A DNA stretch of 64,000 bases from Miscanthus floridulus (lineage: Eukaryota > Streptophyta > Magnoliopsida > Poales > Poaceae). The notes beneath the pieces were generated by a model. The model was not told the DNA's origin, ran no database searches, and worked only from the letters and a program-made list of their open reading frames with translations. Shown piece by piece: positions 24,801-35,255 of this stretch. The position numbers and the translations under genes are program-made. The stretch spans positions 111,182,461 to 111,246,460 of the forward strand of contig NC_089595.1 in NCBI RefSeq assembly GCF_019320115.1, read 5' to 3'. How positions within the stretch are numbered: the stretch's first letter is position 1; each line of letters opens with the position of its first letter.

Positions 24801-26862
24801 TAGCAGGAGGTACCGAGCTAACAATATCATCAAGTGAAAACATAGCTCGTTTGCATACCAAAGCATAGCAAATATCATCATCAGAAATTTCAGCAAAGTC
24901 ACATTTTGTTGCAAGCATAACACCACCCTTCAATTTAATCCCCTCAGCCTTAGAAATAGATGTAGACTTATCCTTTTTAGGTGGGAAAATAGAATTAGCA
25001 ACTTGCTGATTTTCAGATTGAACATCATTCAAACTAGCAGCGCGTTCTCTATCAGCTTGTACAATTTGAGCAGGGGTCAAAGGTACCAAAGTAATTTTCT
25101 TTCCTTTATGCACAAAAGTGTATTTATTACTTCTACCATGGTGTGTAGCATCATTATCATGTTCCCAAGGATGACCCAATAAAAGTGAACAAGCTTGCAT
25201 AGGTACCACATCACAATCAACAGAATCAGCATAAGAACCAATGGAAAATGAAACTCTGCAAGTTTGTGTTACCTTTGCTTTACCAGAATCATTTAGCCAC
25301 TGAATATGATATGGACGTGGGTGTGGGTGTGTGGTCAAGCTAAGCTTCTTGACCAAATCAGAACTCACCAAATTGTTGCAGCTACCTCCATCAATAATGA
25401 CACGTGCTCGACGGTCGCTGATGACGAAGAAAATCTGGAACAAGTTATGGCGTTGTAGCTTCTCAGGTTGCTGGATTTGTGAGCTGAGCACCCACTGTAC
25501 AATAATGCTCCTATAGGACGCCATGGCCTCGTCACCAAGGACTTCACCGTCCTCCTCATCTGCATCTTGGTCTTCTTTATCCTCAATGTCAGAGGTGCTG
25601 ACGTAACCATCTTCTATAGCAATATATGCCCGCTGACTTGGGTAGTCCTTCTGCACATGGCCAATGCCATGGCAGTGGTGGCACTGAATACCCGAAGTGC
25701 GTCCCGTCGATGCAACGGATGAGGAACTCTTGGTAGGCACCTGCAAAGAATTTTTACCTGAATCTGAAGGTCGTGCGGGAGGTGTCTTAGGTGTAGTGGA
25801 AACTCCAGAGGCTGTTGGTCGCTTGCTCGCTGGTGGAGGCGTCCGAAAAGTGGTTGGCTTGGTCAGCCCCGAAGATGGTGCCGAGCATGGCGTGTATGTG
25901 CTGGTGCTGACCTTGCTCTTGCCCTGCTGTTCATGCCCCTGCAATTCCTTTTCTGCAAGCATAGCAAACTGAAACAACTGGTTGACAGTGTTAAATTCTT
26001 TATAATCAACAATGTCCTGAATGTCACGCCTCAAACCAGAATAAAAACGACAAATGGCATCTTCGTTTCCCTCTACAACACTACAGCACATCAATCCCTT
26101 TTGGAGCTCACCATAGTAATCCTGTACAGATTTATCTCCTTGTTCTAAACACATCAATTTCTTACGCAAGTCTCTATGATAAGAAGGAGAAACAAAACGA
26201 TCACGCATAGCTACCTTAAGTTCTTCCCATGTACCAGGTAAAGCATCCTATGCAGCTAGCCCATTCCACCAAATAATGGCAAAATCCTTAAACTCACTAG
26301 TAGCTTGTCTAACTCTATGCTGCTCAGGTACAAGGTGGGCACTAAACTTTTGTTCTACCATCATCTCCCAATCAAGATATCCTTCAGCATCATAATGACC
26401 CGAAAAAGATGGTATTGTGAACTTAATCTTAGCATAAGGATCATCGGGCACACGGTGATTATTACCTTGACGGTGGTGGTGGTGGTGGACACCACCCATA
26501 CCTGTCGTGTTGCGGCAAAGACGTTGCCGTAATCCCTCTTGTCGGATAGCTGCTCGACCTATGTTTCCAGCGGCATCATGCACCGTGTCTTGACCATCGG
26601 TGTTGCTACCGGAAACGTCGTTGTTGCTCGCCACAAAGGTTTCCAACTCAGTAACCTTGTCGGTTAGCGTGGAAATTCGCTTGTCCAATCTCTCCATGCT
26701 ATTGCCAATGTTGAGTTCAATAAGTGCGTCAGTGACGGCCTTCCTGACGGCCTCATTCATCCTTTTTTGGGCATCCTCTACAACAGCTTGTAGTTGCTCT
26801 TGGCTGACACACTCGCTGAAACCCTTAGGATTGTTATCTACAGTCTGTTCACCTCCTGCCAT
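21853..26862 (-). pseudogene. Gypsy gag-pol polyprotein with four in-frame stops
   Basis: From ATG 26862 to the stop at 21853 the frame is continuous (1670 codons) with no frameshift, broken only by stops at 26250-26248, 24414-24412, 24399-24397 and 23541-23539. Domains in order: gag with coiled-coil; a zinc knuckle near 25680 whose last Cys is Tyr (CHHCHGIGHVQKDY); aspartic protease (IIDGGSCNNLVS); RT with the catalytic YFDD box (near 24230); RNase H (DASGLGIGG, near 23790); integrase with an HHCC finger ending CAICQK (near 23110), a DDE core (DFVLGLP, VSDRDAKF) and a GPY/F segment (AGPYKI). The C-terminal tail is acidic. It is clearly non-functional. Confidence 0.85.
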
Positions 26863-27682
26863 TGAAAACACAAAAACAGGAACAAACAGGTGAAAGTTAT
26901 CCCTACCAAATGACTACGTGGTTGTAGTGGTGTCACTTTTCACAGCAAGTGAAAGCGTCTTACCAAGCTCTTACCAAGTTCTTACCAACGCAAGCAATGG
27001 GTGGTACAACCGGTGGCTGGTTCGTGATACCTGTGAGGTAGTGGTACCGAGATTGCAAGGCCCTTTGTCTGTACTGATTTGAAGAATTTGTGGAGCTTGG
27101 AAGGCAAACAAAGAGTAATATGTATATCTGGCACACAAGTCAGTAACAGAAAGTAATGTTGAATTATAGTCCAAAGTACTTGTTCTCGTTGCTGGTCTAA
27201 AGTGTTGCAAGTACCAGGTTATGACAAAAGTATGGTGGATAGCAAGGTGATAGGTATGAGAAAAACAAGTATGGTGGATGGATACAGCAACATAAATAAG
27301 GAACCAGAAAGCACACGCAAACACAGCTCACTTTGGGCTTCTCTATGTGCTCCTCTAGATATTGTTCCTCTTTTGCCCCTCTCTTTTTTTCTATTTTTTG
27401 GGCTGTCGTTGTTTTTTGGGGAAATTTCGACTTTTTATTTTATTTTTTTGATATTTTTCCTTTACTTAGGAGCACAAAAGCAGTAACCACAGAAAATATG
27501 AGCTCAAACAAGTGTAAGACGTGGCCTGTGGAATTTTCAGAAAACTGGATGAAAATCGACAAAAACCTTGTGACCACGAAACGAGGATCTTGTGACCACT
27601 TTTTGGCCAATCTAAAAATTCCGAACCCGGCAAAGCCGGGGATGGATGGATGCGAATTTTTTTTCTGATTGATTTGCATATA
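26863..27682 (-). other. 5' leader of the gypsy element
   Basis: About 820 bp upstream of gag on the minus strand has no ORF of note. It has direct repeats (TTGGTAAG near 26960-26990; ATGGTGGAT at 27231 and 27271) and an A-rich region (27370-27480 complement). No primer-binding site of the common types was found. The right edge joins array exon B. Confidence 0.4.
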
Positions 27683-30193
27683 TGGAGCTTTTGCTGATGG
27701 CAATGTCGGGGACATCTCAGGGCTTAACTTACTCGCCTTTCTCAAGCAAGATACAGACTTGTCTAGTGTTCCTGGTCGTTATCCTTTGACGTATGATGGA
27801 TTCTCATAATTCTTGCAAGCAAAAATGAGAGATTTACTCAGAGTCAAATGCAAGACGCGTGTCTGACGGACTAAAGGAGTTAATGAAGCTTACTTATGAT
27901 CCCAGTGTTCTTGAACATATGGTAATTTATCACACGGAATTCTTGTCCCTTGAAGCCATTGCTAGCCTTTATATTGAGGCGCACAGGATTCTGAGAAGGC
28001 AATTGCCATCCACTAGTGAAGATGGTCTAGCCCATGATACTATTCTGCACCTGCACGCAATGTTAGGATCTGATTACTTTGAGTTCTATGCTTCAGACCC
28101 TATTATTAGTGGGTGGATTGGTCAGTAGGCCAACCCACCTAGGCTGCTAGGGGCCTTTGGTATGATTGCACCACGAGGTGTGCAGCTGAACCTCGCGCTG
28201 CTAGAAAGGCGTGAAAGGAAAAAGCTACAAAAATTGACAAAGAAGGCTTATGGGATGTCACCATGTCCTGCTGAGAGCACAAAGCCTCCTCCTACACCAC
28301 CTGTTTACCCAAGGGACTCCACCATACCTATAAGCTTCCCAGAGATGAGAGTTCTGGATGTCCATCGCCATTGTATGGTTCATCTTGTAGAAGATGAAAC
28401 TGTGGCTCTCTTCTTCCAAGAACTTCCTGGACCTAATAAAACTAGCCTTCATAACAAGAAGCTGTCCTAGAGGGATGGGGTTTACCTGCTGCTGTATAAC
28501 TTTGGAAGCTACCCTCACTACGTTGCAGAGGCATTTTACAAGTTTTGGATATGGGAGAGGCTGGATTTGCAATCAAGATTCCCTATTCCTCAGATATTCT
28601 GTTCTCCACCTTTTAGACATGTTGATGTAGAGGAGGGTATTCTGAATGCTGCTGTGCGCTAACCATGTGGGGAGAGGGATGCTCAAAGTCAATGCTGGGA
28701 GTTCCTTTTTCTTGAACCATCTCTGTTGTTTCCATGGGAGAGAGACATATTTTATCATTTTGTGAACATGATGGTTGTCGTGTCTAGCGGTAGTGGAGGG
28801 TATTCTGATTGCACCATGCTTCTAAATGTCAAGAAGGGATATTAAAAGTGTATGCTGGGAATTCCTTATCTGTTAAATGTTGATATAAGTGTAACACTTT
28901 CTATGTGTGGTTGCATTGCATGATCACCCCTGCCTATTCCTCAGGGTGGCTCTACAGCTCCTCCCGTAGGCTCAGGTCCATCGCCGCCACATCACACCGA
29001 TGCCGACACCACATCAGCCCCATCATCTAGGCAAGTGCATCTAGATCCACTGATTTGGGTTGTTCAGACGACTATGAGCGAGGTAGCAAAATAAGGTTGT
29101 TATTGGACGCGTCGTGGGCGGCGAGAGGCAAGGCGGCGGCGGTGCGGGGGCGACCAAAGGCGGGGCTGCAGTGGTGGTAGCGAGTGGTGGGTAGAGAGGT
29201 CGCCGGCGGCTAGGGCTGCGTCCAAGGTAGCGTTGGCGGGGTAGGCCTATTAGTATTAGGGAAGAGCGAGGATGGAGTGGCGGCGGGGGTTGGCGGCGGG
29301 TGGTGAGGTCGTCGGCGGCCAGGCGGCGGTGGAGACAGGCGGTGGGCTAGGCTGAACAGTCACAGTCCATAGGCGCTCCGCTGCATTGATAGAAAGAATC
29401 TCAAACGCAAGGAAGGATAGTTGGTTTTGCTCTTGCTCCTCCGGCAATGGCTAGCAGTTGCCAGATTCACCTATGTACATGGCCATTGTCACACTTAGCA
29501 AATAGAGATAGTTGGTTTTGCTCTTGCTCCTCTAGCAATGGCTAGCAGTTGCCAGATTCACCGATGTACGTGGTCATTGTCATGCTTAGCAAATAGTGTT
29601 GGTGATGGCTATAGGCCTCAAGAGAGCGTCAAAATTTTCTGAATTATTGTTTGTCTGTGTCGATGTTACTTTCTGCAAGTGATTTATATATAAGATAAGT
29701 GCTCTTGGGGACTAGAATTTGTACTTTACAACTCTTATTACTTCATGATTCATGATCTAATATGAGGCCATTCATAGGTGTGCTCAAACCTGCCTGATGG
29801 CCACGGCCTTGCGCCGACTTCTTCAACAAAGGACGGGATCCATTCCTGTCACCTGAGATGCTGCTCCACTGAACCTACCCAGCCTACTGCTGCATCCAGT
29901 GAAGAGTATTGTTATGCGCTGTAAGTCCCTCTGAACCTAAGTTTTTTTCTCGCTACTACTTTTTGACTCTTAGTATACTACAGGCTAGAGCTATGCAGTG
30001 CAAATCATACTGTTCGCGTGATATTTTGTTCTGTATTATAGGGGAGTGTTTGAAAAGATGCAATTCAGTAGACAGCAGTTCATACCATTTGACAAGCATA
30101 TGAAGGAGAACGAGAACTCAATTCTGGAGCCAGTACCCATGGATAGACTGATATCACTAGTTGACCAAAATTTCAGCTACTTAACATTTGAAT

Positions 30194-30364
30194 AAAAAAG
30201 GGCGTACCCAGTGCAGAGAGCTCCCGCTCTGTGCGGGGTCTAGGAAAGGGTGTCAGTGGCAAGCTTTACCCTCGCATGTGTAATGCGAGGAGACCACGAC
30301 TCAAACCCGGGACCTTCCGGTCATAGGTGGTAAGACTCTACCACTTGCACTAGGCCCGCCCTTC
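30194..30364 (-). mobile_element. Au-like SINE in U6
   Basis: 171 bp, same position and orientation as in the other copies, flanked by ACTTAACATTTGAAT (30179-30193) and ACTTAACATCTGAAT (30365-30379). Confidence 0.85.
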
Positions 30365-30392
30365 ACTTAACATCTGAATCTACCAAACAATT

Positions 30393-31658
30393 TGTCGGTG
30401 CAGTAAGTGACCAACAAGTAAATATTTATAGTTTTGCCGTATGTTGTGATCGGAGGTGGTCTAGCACTCAATGACACAGGGTTTATGCTGGTTCAGGCAA
30501 CGTGCCCTACGTCCAGTTCGAGTCGGTCGGTGACTTTATTCCTAAGCCCAGGTGCTCGAAGTTTGCAGTGGAGTTACAAACGAGAAGGAGAAAGATGTGG
30601 AGTACAAGAGGTCCGATCGGGCTCCGGACGGAAGGGCCGAGAGCGACAGGGGCTCCGCTATGAGCTAAGTGTTCAAGCGTGTGCTTGAGGTTCGAACCTA
30701 GCGGTTGTGTGGTTGTGAACTAGTGAACTTGGTCACTCTAATGAATCTAGAATTACTTGACTTAAAATCCTCTTGTTGGGAGAGAGCGCATCCCCTTTTA
30801 TAGGTGAAGGGGATGGCCTTAAAAGTGAGAGGGAGAGAGTACGTATGCTTCTAAGCCTTGTTGCCCACGTCGACGGGTACAAGATGATGGTAGGCGCCCA
30901 CAATTCTATTGGATGTCAGATGCATGTGGGAGGTTGTGTCGTCTTGTTCGGGTATGACAAATGTCGACACCTGCTATACTGTTGATGGCCAGAGGCATGT
31001 GAGGAGTTTTACCATGTTCGCTCGGTACGGTAAAAGCCGGCGCCCACAACACTGTCGATGCCCAGAGGCATGCGGGGGGCCTCACCGTATGGGAGTTAAT
31101 AGCACCCACAATACTGTAGGAGAAAATGTCAGCGCCTACAACACTGTTTGGGCTCTGTTGTGCCAGGGAGGTTGCAGAGTACTGTTTCTGCAGGTGTACA
31201 GTGTACGGTCCCCGGTATTGAGGTTTGACTTTGTGCGCCCTGCCTTACTTTCTCCGTCCATTTCCTGGTCCTTACCGAGCGGGCATCCCCGGTCGGTTGG
31301 TCCCAGATGTCTCTGATTGTGCCAGTCGGAGAAGAGCAGTGAGCAAGGTTTTTGCGTACCCCGGTCAAAGACGTGGGGTCGAAGTCGGAAGTAGTGCTTT
31401 GGACAGGCCTTCCGATCAGAGAGGCCGTCCGGAGGTGGGCCGAAGACCGAAGTGAGCACAACGGTCAGAGAGGTGGGCCGGAGTCGGAAAACGGGCGTCG
31501 CTCCTCCTCGGCCAGACCTTCCGGTCGGTGATTGGATCGCCCTTCTAGTCTGTTGTTTTAGATGCCTGGGCCGGCCCATGACTTGTGCGTTATCTGCTTG
31601 GGCCGAGCCTTTGTTGGGAAGCCGGTCCACGAGGGACCCCGGGTTTATGAACCCGACA
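30393..31658 (+). mobile_element. Solo LTR with 5-bp target duplication
   Basis: This 1266-bp block starts TGTCGGTG and ends AACCCGACA, giving a 6-bp terminal inverted repeat TGTCGG/CCGACA. It is flanked by CAATT at 30388-30392 and 31659-31663. The interior has a TTTTATAGG box (30794-30802) and no gag or pol. It is inserted in exon B of U6, and removing it with one CAATT restores the sequence seen in sister copies. TG...CA ends with a 5-bp duplication define a solo LTR, probably gypsy. Short ORFs inside are not coding. Confidence 0.9.
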
Positions 31659-33084
31659 CAATTTATCCAATCTGGGTATCTGGTAGCCCACTTTGCCAAG
31701 ATATTGAAGCTATCTATTTCTAGAGCTTTTGTTGATGGCAATGTCGGGGTCATCTCAAGCCTTAACATACTCGCCTTTCTCAAGCTAGATACAGACATGT
31801 CTAGTGTTCCTGATCGTTATCATTTGATGTATGTTGGATTCTCATCGTTCTTGCAAGCAAAAATGAGAGAGATTTACTCAGAGTCAAAAGCAAGACGCAT
31901 GTCTGACGGACTAAAGGAGTTTATGAAGCTTACTTATGATCCCATTGTTCCTGACTTTATGGTAATTGATCACACATAATTCTTGTCCCTTGAAGCCATT
32001 GCTAGCCTTTATACTGAGGTGCACAGGATTCTGAGAAGGCAAATGCCATCCACTGGTGAAGATGGTCTAGCCCATGATACTATTCTGCACCTGCACGCAA
32101 TGTTAGGATCTGATTACTTCGAGTTCTGTGCTTCAGATCCTATCATTAGTGGATGGCTTGGTCAGCAGGCCAACCCGCCTAGGCTGTTGGGGCCCTTTAG
32201 TCTGTCTACACCACCAGGTACGCAGCTGAACCTCGCGCTACTGGAAAGGCGTGAAAGGAAAAAAGCTGCAGAAATTGACAAAGAAGGCTTATGGGATGTC
32301 ACCATCTCCTGCTGAGATCACAAAGCCTCCTCCTACACCACATGTTTACCCAAGGGACCCCACCATACCTATAAGCTTCCTAGAGACAAGAGTTCTGGAT
32401 GTCCATCGCCATTGTATTGTTCATCTTGTAGAAGATGAAATTGTGGCTCTCTTCTTCCAAGAACTTCCTGGGCCTAATAAAACTAGCCTTCGTAACAAGA
32501 AGCTGTCCTGGAGGGATGGGGTTTACCTGCTGCTGTATAACTTTGGAAGCTACCCTCACTATGTTGCAGAGGCATTTTACAAGTTTTAGATATGGGAGTG
32601 GCTGGATTTGCAATTGAGATGCCCTATTCCTCAGATATTATCTTCTCCACCTTTCAGACATGTTGATGCAGAGGAGGGTATTCTGAATGCGGTTGTGCGC
32701 TAACCATGTGGGGAGAGGGATGCTCAAAGTCAATGCTGTGAGTTCCTTTTTTCTTGAACTGTCTCTGTTGTTGCCACGGGAGAGAGAGAGCCCTCTTTTA
32801 TCATTTTGTGAACATGCTGGTTGTCGTGTCTACTGGTAGAGGAGGGTATTCTGATTGCACCGCGCTTCTAAATGTCAAGAAGGGATATTAAAAGTGTACG
32901 CTGTGAATTCCTTATCTGTTAAATGTTGATATAAGTGTAACACTTTCTGTGTTCAGTTGCCTTGCATCATCTAGTTGCCACGAGGGGCCTCTTTTATCTT
33001 TGTGTGAACGTACATTGGTTTCGTCACCGGTGATACGTATATACTAGCGTAGTGGTAGCAATGATCGGTAGTTTGGTACTGCTT

Positions 33085-33712
33085 CGGTGGTGCCATCCCT
33101 GACGAGCTCGGTGGCGCCGGTTGCCTCAGCCTGCAGTTCCTCGACCTTTTGGGAAGCTGCTCGTCGGTGGCATCCCCGGAGCCTGGGGAACTGTACCTAC
33201 TGTCCTCGAACAATCTGGATGACATCATCGTCGGCTCAAGAACCTGCGTGCTATGGATGTGTCCAGGAACAGTCTGAGTGGGCCTGTGCCAGCGGAGCTT
33301 GGTGGTTGCGTTCAGCTGTCAGTGCTTGTGTGTCCATTCGTTATGCGCTGCCTGGTGGTTCGGATTCTTCCGATTATGGTGAGCCCGATGACTTCAACTA
33401 CTTCCAAGGAGGGATTCCGGATGCTATAGCTAGGCAGCCGAAGCTGAGGATGTTGTGTGGGTGCCAAGGGTCACATTGGAGGGAGAGTTGCCGGGTAATT
33501 GGAGTTCTTGCCAGAGCTTGGAGATGATGAATTTGGGTGAGAATCTGTTCTCTGGCGGGATTCCTAAGAGCCTGGTGGAATGTGAGAACATGAAGTTCCT
33601 GAATTTGAGCATGAACAGGTTTACAGTTTCAGTTGAGTCTTCACTGCCAGTACCTTGTATGATTGACTTGTTTGATGTCAGTGGAAACCAGCTGTCTGGC
33701 TCGATTTCAGTA
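33085..33712 (+). pseudogene. RPK2-like leucine-rich-repeat receptor kinase fragment
   Basis: Across two frames the sequence encodes part of an LRR ectodomain: IPDELGGAGCLSLQFLDL, then after frame changes [75 protein letters not shown] and [17 protein letters not shown]. The conserved PCM...FDVSGN-type segment and LRR spacing match plant RPK2/TOAD2-type receptor kinases (from memory of the family). At least three frameshifts or stops are present. Signal peptide, transmembrane segment and kinase domain are absent, so this is a captured or decayed gene fragment. Confidence 0.7.
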
Positions 33713-33747
33713 TCTGTTCGCTTGAACTTATCGGTCAGTTTATTAGC

Positions 33748-34110
33748 TATGGTATAATATTTTTTTCTCACAACAAATCGATCATACAAATCAGCACAAG
33801 CTTGCTGGCTTTATGTCATCCCCATCACCATTGGGTGCGCATTTGACAATTTACTGGTGCAGTTGCTTTGCTTCTTAATTAGTTGATGAAACAAAATTAA
33901 GTAAAGTACTTCGTACCTATGCGTCATCCCAAATGCACAAACGTGTGTATGAGATTGCTCATGTCAGCAACAAAACCATATGCCTGGTCCAAGTCGTTAA
34001 ATGAGCAGGCGTCAATATGATACGTGCCTGATTATATTCCAATCAAAGAAATGATAATCGTTCTCCTTAATTTCTGCAATTAAAGAATAGTGTATGGCCC
34101 GCGTGTCATA
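33748..34110. other. Gene-free AT-rich stretch with MITE-like scrap
   Basis: 33748-33790 (GGTATAATATTTTTTTCTCACAACAAATC) resembles the middle of the MITE at 57329-57435, suggesting a fragment of the same family. The rest shows nothing recognisable. Confidence 0.35.
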
Positions 34111-34220
34111 CAACCGTGCAGGATGAGCTCTTTTATCAGCGCGGACGAGTGAACTGCCGCACTGTCGGCACTGACCAGGTCCGAGCCTCGAGGCTGCACG
34201 TCCTCCACGTCACGCGCGTG
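34111..34220. repeat. Dispersed segment, copy 1 (partner 42388-42510)
   Basis: About 105 bp (CCGTGCAGGATGAGCTC..., then GACGAGTGAACTGCCGCACT, ending CTCCACGTCACGCGCGTG) match 42388-42510 closely. The partner carries about 12 extra bases. Function unknown; promoter or element-terminal sequence is possible. Confidence 0.7.
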
Positions 34221-34226
34221 TACAGG

Positions 34227-34466
34227 CCCCTATCGGCTACTGGGAGGCCGATAAATTCTTTTGGTGTCGGTGGGAGGCCCGTATCGGCTATTCGGAGGCC
34301 GATATGTTCCTTTTGGTGTCGGTGCGCAGGAGGCCAGCCCCTATCGGCTACTGGGAGGCCGATATGTACCTTTTGGTGTCGCTGCGCCGTGTACATACCC
34401 CTATCGGCTATTCGGAGGCCGATATGTTCCTGTCGGCTCTCCAAAGCCGTGTACAGGCCCCTATCG
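34227..34466. repeat. 60-bp minisatellite with hairpin core
   Basis: Four units plus a partial one start at about 34227, 34278, 34338, 34398 and 34458. Each contains ATCGGC-N9-GCCGAT, which can pair as a 6-bp stem. Alternate units read CTACTGGGAG and CTATTCGGAG in the loop. A related unit occurs at 39940-40010. Confidence 0.8.
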
Positions 34467-35224
34467 CGCAGGCCAACTGGCGCCGACGGAGCGGAGGGGA
34501 CGAGGAAGTTAAATATGAACTAGCTGCCACCGTCGCTGAAGCCTGAAGGATGCACCAAGCTTCCGTTTCGGTCACATCTATCCGTGAATCCATCTCCAGG
34601 CATGCGAATAGATGCAATCTTCTACGTCAGCATGCCTGGCCCAGGCCCAACTACATTAAACAAATTAGTAATTTATTTGTTTTCTACATTTTACCTTCAA
34701 AAGTTTAGTATCATTTTCCTCTTATTCTATCCTTCCCTATCATCAGGTGGATGATTTTCCTAATCCAACAGACATTGTATTATGTTATTATTACCTAATT
34801 CTCCAACGTGTGTTCTCCATGTAATCATGTAATATTTGCTATTACATACCTGGTAAGCTCCAGGTGACAACCCAAGCAATGCTCACTTTTGTACACCGCT
34901 TTTCCCCCCTCACGTCCTTCTTTTTAGAAGGAACGAATGGTTTGTATTTGCATCATTATTTATTCATAAATAGATTGCTATCTATAGCTTCCACGTGAGT
35001 ATTTGGATGGTTTCCTCTTCTCTCTATGTACATTTCTTTATCAAGAGATACCGTTTGATTGATATAGGTGTTTTGTTAGCTTCTCAGTCATTGAAGATGG
35101 GTGATTGTCTACCATGTTTAAGGTTTCAAGTTAAATATGTTGAAGCCAAAATTATTCAACTATGGGGAATTTTTTCTCAGCATATGCTGCCTCCATAAAT
35201 TCCATTTCTATATAGCACTACAAA
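34467..35224. other. Gene-free AT-rich region
   Basis: About 750 bp without a supportable ORF. It may be the interior of a Helitron-like element whose 3' end lies at 35255. No 5' Helitron terminus was found. Confidence 0.3.
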
Positions 35225-35255
35225 ATTCCGCAGCAACACACGGGGTACCATCTAG
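35225..35255 (+). mobile_element. Helitron-like 3' terminus
   Basis: The end CCGCAGCAACACACGGGG-TACCAT-CTAG followed by T resembles the grass Helitron 3' end (GC-rich near-palindrome, short spacer, CTAG, insertion before T). Only the terminus is recognised, so element length and content are unknown. Confidence 0.45.

Larger units (their letters stand above)
21250..27682 (-). mobile_element. Ty3-gypsy element, 5' LTR lost
   Basis: A minus-strand element sits inside array copy U5. Gag-pol occupies 21853-26862. LTR-like sequence lies beyond it at 21250-21852, and a long leader reaches the right edge at 27682. The right edge shows no LTR matching the left side, and host DNA is missing across the insertion. 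Pol order (RT and RNase H before integrase) and the DGGS protease motif indicate a Ty3-gypsy chromovirus-like lineage. CRM/Reina-type is a guess. Confidence 0.8.
21120..28662 (+). pseudogene. Array copy U5, split by a gypsy element
   Basis: Exon A (ATG at 21120) and its GTAAGT donor are readable to 21249. Gypsy-derived sequence follows to about 27682, and exon B resumes at GGAGCTTTTGCTGATGG (27684) and runs to TAA at 28660-28662. The rest of the intron, the SINE and the first 200 or so bases of exon B are absent, so the gypsy event removed host DNA. The downstream frame is open at 27859-28128 and 28162-28470 with stops at the same kinds of sites as in sister copies. Confidence 0.7.
29797..32703 (+). 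pseudogene. Array copy U6, split by a SINE and a solo LTR
   Basis: ATG at 29797, exon A to 29920, intron 29921-30041, exon B from 30042. The SINE is at 30194-30364 and a solo LTR lies at 30393-31658. The coding match then continues to TAA at 32701-32703. Stops occur in exon A, near 31977 and 32587, and a one-base insertion in an A-run near 32261 shifts the frame. It is the last copy; similarity ends near 32970, just after the shared 3' region. Confidence 0.7.
11524..32970 (+). repeat. Tandem array of six pseudogene units (U1-U6)
   Basis: Six head-to-tail copies of a unit of about 2.8 kb can be followed. U3 to U4 start codons are 2795 bp apart and U4 to U5 are 2774 bp apart. Each full unit holds a GC-rich 5' region, an 86-90 bp direct repeat, a splice-acceptor-like site before an ATG, exon A, a short intron, exon B with a SINE, and a 3' region ending near GTAACACTTTCTGTGTTTGG. 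U1 begins abruptly at 11524 and U2 lacks its 5' part. U5 is split by a gypsy element and U6 by a solo LTR. The array ends near 32970. Confidence 0.85.

Noticed and set aside
31136..31979. ORFs spanning the solo LTR and array exon
   Set aside because: They cross the LTR-host boundary at 31658 and have no domain.
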